A stretch of DNA of 7,874 nt, taken from NCBI GenBank assembly GCA_017396725.1, contig JAFQLA010000218.1:1-7874 (forward strand), given 5' to 3'. Both the position numbers and the translations under genes were made by a program. Positions 1 to 4,892 of the stretch are shown here, in pieces. The notes beneath the pieces are model-generated. The model was given only the letters and a program-made list of their open reading frames with translations. It was not told the origin of the DNA and did not search any database. Each line of letters begins with the position of its first letter. The stretch's first letter is position 1. This DNA is from Oscillospiraceae bacterium (GTDB lineage: Bacteria; Bacillota_A; Clostridia; Oscillospirales; Oscillospiraceae).

Positions 1-5
1 ATGGT

Positions 6-683
6 TTACTCCTTGCCCAGCAGGTTTTCCATGCGGGATTCGGCATTGTGCAGCACCTGAGAAAGGCTCTGGCTCAGACCGGGGAAGGATGCGGAAAGGG
101 TTTCGGGGGCGAGATCGGGAAAATCTTCTTTTTCCACCTTGGCAAGGGCCTCTTCATAGGCGATGCGGCTGTGGAGCATGTCCATATCCGCGGCCTGACG
201 GGCAATATTGCCCTTATCCATGGCAAAGAAGGCAGGGTTGCCGCCGCCGTAGCGGTGGAGCAGGCGGTAAACATGGTAGAGGGCGCCGCCAAGGTAGGAG
301 GCGGCAGAATTGATGGATTCCTTGTCGCCGGTTTTGCCCAGAAGATCAAAGAGCATGGCGGTGGTGTTCACCAGCAGCTTTTTGTGCAGCGTGGCCATGA
401 TGCTGCCCTTGAGCACATTGCCCCGCTCGGTGCTGACATCGCAAAGCTCGCTGGCGTCGATCATGCAGCCTTCCTGATCCAGCGTGCGGCCCAGAAGATA
501 GTCGGCGGAGACATGGAAATAGTCGCAGGCCTTTACCACAAAGGCAAGGCCGGGTTCGCGGATGCCGTTTTCATAATGAGAGAGCAGCGCCTGAGAAATG
601 CCAAGCTCCTTGGCCACCTTGCGCTGGCTGAGACCCCGCTCCTGACGGAGCAGGGAAAGGGTGCGGGAAAAGTCTGCGTTCAT
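6..683 (-). CDS. XRE-family HTH transcriptional regulator with uncharacterised C-terminal domain
   Basis: This 225-aa protein is a probable cytoplasmic DNA-binding regulator. Residues about 8-63 form a Cro/C1-type helix-turn-helix: the LRQERGLSQ stretch leads into the first helices, the recognition helix lies near residues 30-40 (SQALLSHYENG), and the domain closes with the usual SADYLLG at 59-65. Residues about 75-225 are mostly helical-looking, with no family I recognise, and may be a dimerisation or sensing domain. I chose the ATG at 683 because a GAGGTG ribosome binding site lies just upstream and the HTH begins at once. An upstream GTG in the same frame would add 43 residues translated from the promoter and the mgtE terminator, so I rejected it. 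It follows mgtE on the same strand but is separated by a terminator and has its own promoter. Target genes cannot be read from the sequence; autoregulation is plausible. Confidence 0.88.
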   Translation of the reverse strand: MNADFSRTLSLLRQERGLSQRKVAKELGISQALLSHYENGIREPGLAFVVKACDYFHVSADYLLGRTLDQEGCMIDASELCDVSTERGNVLKGSIMATLHKKLLVNTTAMLFDLLGKTGDKESINSAASYLGGALYHVYRLLHRYGGGNPAFFAMDKGNIARQAADMDMLHSRIAYEEALAKVEKEDFPDLAPETLSASFPGLSQSLSQVLHNAESRMENLLGKE

Positions 684-720
684 ATGGTCACACCTCACGG
701 TAATTTTATACGGGAAGTAT

Positions 721-749
721 AGGATAGCAAAAAGATTACAATTTGTAAA
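721..749 (-). promoter_or_regulatory. Promoter of the XRE regulator gene
   Basis: On the minus strand a -35-like TTTACA (744-749) is followed after 17 nt by a -10-like TATCCT (721-726). A second possible -10, TATACT, lies at 716-721 but has no well-spaced -35. The start codon is about 40 nt downstream. The hexamers match the sigma-A consensus moderately, so the exact -10 is uncertain. Confidence 0.5.
736..748. promoter_or_regulatory. Palindromic operator candidate TTACA-N3-TGTAA
   Basis: A perfect 5+5 bp dyad (TTACA, 3-nt spacer, TGTAA) overlaps the -35 hexamer of the XRE promoter. A dimeric regulator bound here would block RNA polymerase. That the adjacent XRE protein binds it, as many autoregulated XRE repressors do, is inference. 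Confidence 0.35.
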
Positions 750-762
750 GGAAATTTTCGGC

Positions 763-800
763 AAAAAACTACCCTCTCTTGTTGGGGAGAGGGCAGTTTT
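763..800 (-). terminator. Rho-independent terminator of mgtE
   Basis: The arms at 765-778 and 787-800 form a 14-bp hairpin with an 8-nt loop. In the minus-strand RNA the single mismatch becomes a G-U pair, and the hairpin runs into a tract of six U. In the plus-strand RNA the same position is an A-C mismatch, which fits a terminator for mgtE. It lies 9 nt past the mgtE stop codon. Confidence 0.85.
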
Positions 801-808
801 GAAAAGTA

Positions 809-2191
809 TCACATGGGCAATACCGCGCAGGCGATAAGGAAGTATACCAGCAGTGCCAGCGCGTCCACCAGCGTGGTGATGATGGGGGATGCCATCACGG
901 CAGGGTCCAGATGGATCTTCTCTGCCAGAAGGGGCAGCACGCAGCCGATGAGCTTGGAGAAGACCACCGTTGCGAAAAGGGCAAGGCAGACTACCAAATC
1001 CACCATCAGGGTGATCTCGTGGTTGCCAAGGAGCATGCGGTCAATAAACCAGATCTTGGCAAAGCAGCACACCGCAAGGGCGAGGCCGCAGAGCACAGCG
1101 ACGCGCGTCTCTTTCCAGAGGACTTCCACAGTGTCGCGGAAGCGGATCTCGTCCAGCGAAAGGCCGCGGATCACGGTGACGCTGGCCTGAGAGCCGGAGT
1201 TACCGCCGGTACCCATCAGCATGGGGATGTAGGCCACCAGCGCCGTCTGCACGGCCAGGGCGGACTCGAAGCCCGTGATGATCATGCCGGTGAAGGTGGA
1301 GGAGAGCATCAGGAAGAGGAGCCAGGGGATACGGCTCTTCCAGATGGAGCCAACCGAGGTGCGAAGGTAAGTCTTGCCGGGGTCGGTGGGAACGATTGCT
1401 GCCATCTTTTCCACGTCCTCCGTGACCTCTTCTTCCATAACGTCCATTGCGTCGTCGAAGGTGACGATACCCAGCATGCGGTCTTCGGTATCTACGACGG
1501 GCAGGGAGATGAAGTTATACTTGGAGAAGATCTGGGCCACGGATTCCTGGTCTTCGTGGGTATTCACATAGATCAGGTTCTCTTCCATGATGTCGCCGAT
1601 GACGGTGGCATCGGTAGCAAGGATCAGATCGCGGATGGTAACCATACCGATGAGGCGGCGCTGGTTATCGATGACATAGCAGGCGTTGACGGTCTCCTTA
1701 TCGCAGCCTACATGGCGGATATGAGCGATAGCGTCTGCCACGGTCATATGGGGCTTGAGGGCCACATACTCCGTGGTCATGATGGAGCCGGCGGAATCCT
1801 CGGGATAGCGCAGGATGGTGTTGATCATCTTGCGGGTCTCGGGATTGGCCTGATTGAGAATACGGGTGACGACGTTGGCGGGCATCTCTTCGATAAGGTC
1901 CACCGCGTCGTCCACATAGAGTTCGTCTACAATGGACTTGAGCTCGTTATCGGAAAATCCGCGGATGAGAATCTCCTGACAGTCGCTGTCCATTTCTACA
2001 AAGGTGTCTGCCGCAGATTCCTTGGGCAGCAGACGGAAGAGGCGCGGGAGCGTGGACTCCGGCATCTCTTCGAGCACCGCGGCAATATCCGTGGGGTTCA
2101 TGGTGACGAGGATATCTCTCAGGGTGGTGTACTTCTTGCTTTCCACCAGCGCCTTGAGGGTATCCTCAAGAATAACAGTCCTTTCTTTCAT
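809..2191 (-). CDS. mgtE: MgtE-family magnesium channel/transporter
   Basis: This 460-aa protein is a magnesium uptake channel of the cytoplasmic membrane, gated by intracellular Mg2+ in the known family. The full MgtE order is visible: a helical MgtE N domain (about 20-130, with repeated LEEMP/IEEMP segments), the SAGSIMTTEYV entry into paired CBS domains (about 134-255), a connecting helix (about 256-285), then about five membrane segments (about 288-460). The family signature GTGGNSGSQ is at 327-335. A conserved Asp in the last membrane segment (D443, in SPIITTLVDA) probably corresponds to the pore Asp of Thermus MgtE, by eye alignment. Length matches the family. The start at 2191 has a GGAGGT ribosome binding site. 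Expression is probably set by the M-box riboswitch in its long leader, and a terminator follows the gene. Confidence 0.96.
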   Translation of the reverse strand: MKERTVILEDTLKALVESKKYTTLRDILVTMNPTDIAAVLEEMPESTLPRLFRLLPKESAADTFVEMDSDCQEILIRGFSDNELKSIVDELYVDDAVDLIEEMPANVVTRILNQANPETRKMINTILRYPEDSAGSIMTTEYVALKPHMTVADAIAHIRHVGCDKETVNACYVIDNQRRLIGMVTIRDLILATDATVIGDIMEENLIYVNTHEDQESVAQIFSKYNFISLPVVDTEDRMLGIVTFDDAMDVMEEEVTEDVEKMAAIVPTDPGKTYLRTSVGSIWKSRIPWLLFLMLSSTFTGMIITGFESALAVQTALVAYIPMLMGTGGNSGSQASVTVIRGLSLDEIRFRDTVEVLWKETRVAVLCGLALAVCCFAKIWFIDRMLLGNHEITLMVDLVVCLALFATVVFSKLIGCVLPLLAEKIHLDPAVMASPIITTLVDALALLVYFLIACAVLPM

Positions 2192-2213
2192 GGTCTAACC
2201 TCCGATCAGAATG

Positions 2214-2233
2214 AGGAAGGCGCAGCCCTTCCT
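2214..2233 (-). promoter_or_regulatory. Hairpin in the mgtE leader, just before the mgtE ribosome binding site
   Basis: Arms AGGAAGG and its exact complement (2214-2220 and 2227-2233) form a 7-bp stem with a 6-nt loop, about 15 nt upstream of the mgtE GGAGGT site. There is no U tract, so it is not a terminator. It may insulate or modulate translation initiation of mgtE, which is inference. Confidence 0.4.
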
Positions 2234-2269
2234 TGACAGGAGCAGACGCGGAAAAAGGCAAAGGAGGCG

Positions 2270-2353
2270 TTATCGGGAAACGGACGCATTTTCGCCCGCT
2301 TCGGTATGTCTACTTCGCCCGACTCCTGCGCCGTTACTACTGCCTGCGTCCAT
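2270..2353 (-). CDS. Candidate 27-aa small ORF in the mgtE leader
   Basis: I do not recognise this peptide. It is a 27-codon ORF beginning MDAGSSNG and ending ASVSR, preceded by a clean GAGGTG ribosome binding site with a 6-nt spacer. It lies in the mgtE leader, after the riboswitch terminator and 78 nt before the mgtE start. It would therefore be translated only when transcription reads through. The peptide is small, hydrophilic and rich in Gly, Ser, Ala and Arg, with no membrane segment and no run of Pro or acidic residues like those in known enterobacterial mgt leader peptides. A 7-bp perfect inverted repeat (2345-2351 with 2282-2288) joins codons 1-3 to codons 22-24, so the start codon could be partly hidden in RNA structure. 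It may be a regulatory leader ORF or a chance reading frame; the strong ribosome binding site favours the former. Confidence 0.45.
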   Translation of the reverse strand: MDAGSSNGAGVGRSRHTEAGENASVSR

Positions 2354-2420
2354 TTCTTTCACCTCGCTTGTTGTTGAAATAAAATAAAGTGTTCCGGAGA
2401 AAAGCTTATGCCAAAAAGGC

Positions 2421-2454
2421 GAAAAAAATTCCCGCACTGCCCAAAGCAGTACAG
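2421..2454 (-). terminator. Riboswitch-controlled terminator in the mgtE leader
   Basis: In the minus-strand RNA the arms 2454-2445 and 2440-2431 pair over 10 bp (two G-U) with a short loop, followed by AA and seven U. It lies directly downstream of the M-box and well before mgtE, so it is an attenuator. Its 5' arm can alternatively pair with 2484-2477 at the end of the M-box, giving a simple on/off switch. Confidence 0.85.
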
Positions 2455-2476
2455 GAAAAGGCGCTTTTACCCGCCG

Positions 2477-2630
2477 CTGCACCGTTTGAGCTTTAGCATC
2501 GCGGGGCAGTGAAGTTGCATTAAATAACACCTTGTGCTTCGATGTTACTTGCTCAAACCAACTCATGATGTCTCCATCACTCTGCGGCAGCAACCCGTAT
2601 CCCCGCGGTAGCCTTACCTACCGGTTTTCT
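2477..2630 (-). promoter_or_regulatory. M-box (ykoK leader) magnesium riboswitch
   Basis: Read on the minus strand, the leader carries the conserved M-box blocks in order: TAGGTAAGGCTACC (2620-2607), GGGGATACGGGTTGCTGCC (2604-2586), then AAGGTGTTATTTAATGCA (2533-2516) and GATGCTAAAGCTC (2500-2488). These correspond to the GUUAGGUGAGGCUCC, GGAGAUACGCUGCUGCC, AAGGUGAUUUUUAAUGC and GUGCUAAAGCUC blocks of the Bacillus ykoK leader. In this class Mg2+ binding compacts the RNA and turns expression off. Position just after a promoter and upstream of mgtE fits perfectly. A 4-bp P1 closing stem (ACCG, about 2625-2622, with CGGT, 2484-2481) is visible. The exact ends are approximate. Confidence 0.92.
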
Positions 2631-2643
2631 CTTTAACAAAATC

Positions 2644-2671
2644 AGTATAACGCGCTTAAATAATTTGTCAA
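2644..2671 (-). promoter_or_regulatory. Promoter of the mgtE leader
   Basis: On the minus strand a perfect TTGACA -35 (2666-2671) is followed after 16 nt by TATACT (2644-2649). Transcription would start near 2637, a few bases before the M-box, which is the expected arrangement. Confidence 0.8.
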
Positions 2672-2776
2672 GGCATGATGTGGAAATTGGAAAAAATTTT
2701 CTGCCGAAAAGTGCTGAAAAACACCGCAAGAGGCAGATTTTGAAAGAAAACAGGGGCTAAATGGGGAAAAACACCA

Positions 2777-2805
2777 TTGAAGACACAGTGCGGGAGTGGT
2801 ATAAT
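2777..2805 (+). promoter_or_regulatory. Promoter of the 81-aa protein gene
   Basis: TTGAAG (2777-2782), a 17-nt spacer and a perfect TATAAT (2800-2805) form a strong sigma-A-type promoter, about 35 nt before the start codon. It is divergent from the mgtE promoter about 105 bp away; the stretch between the two (2672-2776) shows nothing else clear. Confidence 0.8.
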
Positions 2806-2839
2806 CGGGGCATCTCAGGGGGGAGGGAAGGAGAAAGCC

Positions 2840-3085
2840 ATGGAAAAGATCGAATTCGGTGAGATCATTGAGCTGGAAGACGGCAAGGAATTTATCTGCT
2901 TTGCCCGCGTGGAAGAAGCGGGGGAGGAATATGTGTTCCTCATGAGCAACTATAAGCCGCTGGAAGTCCGCTTTGCCCGTGAGACGGAGGTGGGCGGCCA
3001 GCTTGCTGTGGAAATGGTGAGCGACCCCGGGCTCAAGCAGCGGCTCTTTGCCCTCTTTCAGGAAAAGTTCGGCCCCAAGAATTGA
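2840..3085 (+). CDS. Small DUF1292-like protein (hypothetical)
   Basis: This 81-aa acidic soluble protein has no signal peptide or membrane segment. The pattern of an ELEDGKEF turn (residues 11-18), a central EEYVFL strand (29-34) and a C-terminal LKQRLFALFQEKF helix (65-77) resembles the DUF1292 (YrzB-like) family of small Bacillota proteins, whose function is unknown. The match is by eye and tentative. I chose the ATG at 2840 because a GGAAGGAG site sits 7-8 nt upstream. An in-frame ATG at 2777 lies inside the -35 hexamer and cannot be the start. The gene stands alone between its own promoter and a strong terminator, so it is a monocistronic unit. Confidence 0.75.
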   Translation: MEKIEFGEIIELEDGKEFICFARVEEAGEEYVFLMSNYKPLEVRFARETEVGGQLAVEMVSDPGLKQRLFALFQEKFGPKN

Positions 3086-3095
3086 AATATCGATA

Positions 3096-3134
3096 AAAAG
3101 CACCTTTGCAGGCAGTCTGCAGAGGTGCTTTTTT
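3096..3134 (+). terminator. Rho-independent terminator after the 81-aa protein gene
   Basis: Arms 3096-3111 and 3117-3132 form a continuous stem of about 16 bp (one U-G pair) with a 5-nt loop and end in a run of six T. It lies about 10 nt past the stop codon and insulates the ABC operon downstream. Confidence 0.92.
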
Positions 3135-3192
3135 GTGTGGAAAAGCGGGCTTTTTAAAAAAACAAAAGGACTATATGCGAAAAAAGTTTTAA

Positions 3193-3257
3193 TATCGATG
3201 TTATCGATGGGATGATCTATAAATTGAATCCAAACAGAGAGTGGTTTTCGCTATAAT
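3193..3257 (+). promoter_or_regulatory. Promoter region of the ABC operon with a double TATCGATG repeat
   Basis: A perfect TATAAT -10 lies at 3252-3257, about 45 nt before the first start codon. No good -35 exists at the proper spacing; the nearest, TTGAAT (3224-3229), is 22 nt away. Two direct copies of TATCGATG (3193-3200 and 3202-3209, 9-bp period), each containing the palindrome ATCGAT, sit about 45-60 bp upstream of the -10. Weak -35 plus tandem repeats upstream suggests an activator-dependent promoter; this is inference. Confidence 0.5.
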
Positions 3258-3302
3258 CATTTCTCGGTGACAAACCAAAATACTTATTTGAGGTGTAAGA
3301 AA

Positions 3303-4142
3303 ATGAAGAAACTGTTTTGCGCTCTTTTGAGCCTTGTAATGGTTCTGAGCCTGATGGCAGGCTGCGGTGCTTCCGGTGATGCCAGTGCAGACGCAGGCGC
3401 TGACGAAGGTGCAGACGCAGTAGAGCCCAAGGATTATACCATTCGCGTATCCATGGGTACCAACAATCCTTATGGCTTTTTGAACGATGATGAACAGCCC
3501 GATGGCTTCGTAGTGGATACCTGGAATGAGATCGCTGCACGCACCGGCTACACTGTTGAATTCGTTTACTTTGACAGCATGGACGCCCACTATGGTGCCA
3601 TTGACGCCGGCAAGATCGAAGTGCTGGGTGCTCAGGTTGCTGTAACTCCCGCTATCGCTGACAAGTATAACTTTACCGATCGCTATGCTTACAACATTAT
3701 CCGCATGGTATCTCTGAAGGACAAGAGCTATGAAACTCTTGCAGACCTTGCAGGCCAGAAGATTTGCATCGCTCCCGGCAAGCTCAGCGAGTTCTTTGAA
3801 GGCTACAATGCTGAAAACCCCGATAAGGCCATCGAACTGGTTACCACCGAAGGCAACATCTATGAAGAGCTGGATCTGGGCCGTTTCGAAGCTTTCCCCA
3901 TGACCATCATGGCATTTGAAAAGATGGAACGTGAAGGCAAGGCTGAACCCTATAAGATGTTTGGTGAAGCTGTTATCACCGAAGAAAATGTGTTCCCCGT
4001 CAGCAAGGATATTCCCGCTGAAGTCCTCGCCGATGTGAATGCTGCTATTGCCGATATGCTGGCTGACGGTACCCTTAAGGGCATTTCCGAAAAGTGGTAC
4101 TATCGTGATGTAACCGTTCCCTTTGAGTTTGACGCAGAGTAA
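3303..4142 (+). CDS. ABC transporter solute-binding lipoprotein, polar amino acid class (SBP_bac_3)
   Basis: This 279-aa protein is an extracytoplasmic binding protein tethered to the membrane. Residues 1-20 form a lipoprotein signal peptide ending in LMAG before Cys21. A flexible Ala/Asp/Gly linker (22-40) leads to a periplasmic-binding-protein fold from about 45. PF00497-type landmarks are present: DGFVVDTWNEIAARTG (67-82), AIDAGKIEVLGAQVAVT (99-115), YNFTDRYAY (122-130) and DLGRFEAF (191-198). However, the usual T-x-x-R ligand arginine is Ile118, the GTT ligand loop reads GKLSE (159-163), and the usual ligand Asp position is about Thr201. A canonical amino acid ligand is therefore doubtful. 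Start chosen by the lipoprotein signal and GAGGTG site; the in-frame extension upstream has no role. First gene of the four-gene operon; a hairpin follows it. Family sure, ligand unknown. Confidence 0.9.
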   Translation: MKKLFCALLSLVMVLSLMAGCGASGDASADAGADEGADAVEPKDYTIRVSMGTNNPYGFLNDDEQPDGFVVDTWNEIAARTGYTVEFVYFDSMDAHYGAIDAGKIEVLGAQVAVTPAIADKYNFTDRYAYNIIRMVSLKDKSYETLADLAGQKICIAPGKLSEFFEGYNAENPDKAIELVTTEGNIYEELDLGRFEAFPMTIMAFEKMEREGKAEPYKMFGEAVITEENVFPVSKDIPAEVLADVNAAIADMLADGTLKGISEKWYYRDVTVPFEFDAE

Positions 4143-4155
4143 TTTCTGGTGTGTG

Positions 4156-4185
4156 AAAAGAGCAGGGTCTGACCCTGCTCTTTTT
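4156..4185 (+). terminator. Intra-operon terminator-like hairpin after the binding-protein gene
   Basis: Arms 4156-4167 and 4173-4184 are a perfect 12-bp inverted repeat with a 5-nt loop, ending in five T. It lies between the binding-protein gene and the permease gene. Partial termination or 3' stabilisation here would give more binding protein than membrane components, a common arrangement in ABC operons. Confidence 0.85.
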
Positions 4186-4213
4186 CCTCATTTTCAAAAG
4201 AGGTAGGTATTCC

Positions 4214-4879
4214 ATGAAATTTGATCTTATTTACTTTTTTGGCGAATTCCCGCGTCTTATCGTCAAAGTGCCTTATACGCTGTTCCTTGGTGTATGGGCT
4301 TTTATAGCGGCAATGCTTATGGGACTGCTGTTGGCCCTTGCCAAGCAAAGCAGATTTCGCCTTTTGCGCGGCGCATCAAATCTTTATGTGTCCTTCTTTC
4401 GGTCTACACCGTATATTACGCAGCTTTTCATTATGTATTTTGGCCTTCCCCAAATCATTTATTCCATGAGAGAAATGTCTGCGCAGACGGCGTTGATCCT
4501 TTCCATCTCTATGAATTCAGCGGCATTTATTTCCGAGATTTTGCGCGGTGGGCTTTTGTCTGTTGATAAGGGGCAGATGGAAGCGGCGCTTTCTGTCGGT
4601 ATGAGCAAACTGCAGGCGCTGCGCACGATTGTTCTGCCGCAGGCTTTCACTGTGGCGCTGCCGGCGCTGGGCAACTCTTTTATCAGCATGATTAAAAGTA
4701 CAGCCATGGGTTTTACCATCGGCGTGGTGGAACTGCTGGCCAAGGCAAAGATCGGTTCGGCCAAATCCTACTGCTATCTGGAATCTTACGTTGCGGTAGG
4801 ATTGATTTACTGGGGCATGATGGTTGTCATCGGCTATTTCCAGCGTAAGCTGGAAAAGCGGATGGGACGCTATCTCTGA
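4214..4879 (+). CDS. ABC transporter permease, polar amino acid class (HisM/TcyB-like)
   Basis: This 221-aa inner-membrane subunit has about five hydrophobic segments (about 22-44, 56-80, 92-112, 145-175 and 192-208). The FRSTP segment at 62-66 matches the R-G/S-T-P signature of amino acid permeases. The cytoplasmic EAA coupling loop lies at about 123-143 (EAALSVGM, then LRTIVLPQA), where the ATPase docks. Length is typical. Since it is the only permease gene in the operon, a homodimer is expected. The start at 4214 has an AGAGGTAGG ribosome binding site. Together with the binding protein before it and the ATPase after it this makes a complete importer; the DUF169 gene begins 13 nt downstream. 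The substrate cannot be named from this sequence. Confidence 0.93.
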   Translation: MKFDLIYFFGEFPRLIVKVPYTLFLGVWAFIAAMLMGLLLALAKQSRFRLLRGASNLYVSFFRSTPYITQLFIMYFGLPQIIYSMREMSAQTALILSISMNSAAFISEILRGGLLSVDKGQMEAALSVGMSKLQALRTIVLPQAFTVALPALGNSFISMIKSTAMGFTIGVVELLAKAKIGSAKSYCYLESYVAVGLIYWGMMVVIGYFQRKLEKRMGRYL

Positions 4880-4892
4880 AGGGGGCAAAGCT

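Noticed and set aside
48..722. A 224-codon open frame on the plus strand opposite the XRE gene
   Set aside because: It is a shadow of the XRE coding strand with low-complexity composition; the minus frame has a clear HTH and ribosome binding site.
911..2236. A 441-codon open frame on the plus strand opposite mgtE
   Set aside because: It mirrors mgtE codons, is rich in Gly, His and Asp with no family resemblance, and the minus strand carries a fully conserved MgtE with promoter, riboswitch and terminator.
2270..2593. A 107-codon minus-strand frame ahead of mgtE read as one protein
   Set aside because: Its first two thirds are the M-box riboswitch and its terminator, which are RNA elements. 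Only the last 27 codons, with their own ribosome binding site, were kept as a candidate.
2642..3103. A 153-codon minus-strand frame opposite the 81-aa gene
   Set aside because: It runs through the mgtE promoter and is antisense to a gene with promoter, ribosome binding site and terminator; it has no ribosome binding site of its own that I can see.
3135..3160. AAAAG/CTTTT short inverted repeat before the ABC operon
   Set aside because: Only 5 bp of A/T-rich stem right after a strong terminator; too weak to call a second terminator.
3201..3590. Minus-strand frames opposite the start of the binding-protein gene
   Set aside because: They are antisense to the signal peptide and linker of the lipoprotein and cross its promoter; there is no independent support.
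4517..4888. Minus-strand frames opposite the permease gene
   Set aside because: The permease frame has the EAA loop and membrane segments; these frames show only mirrored codon bias.
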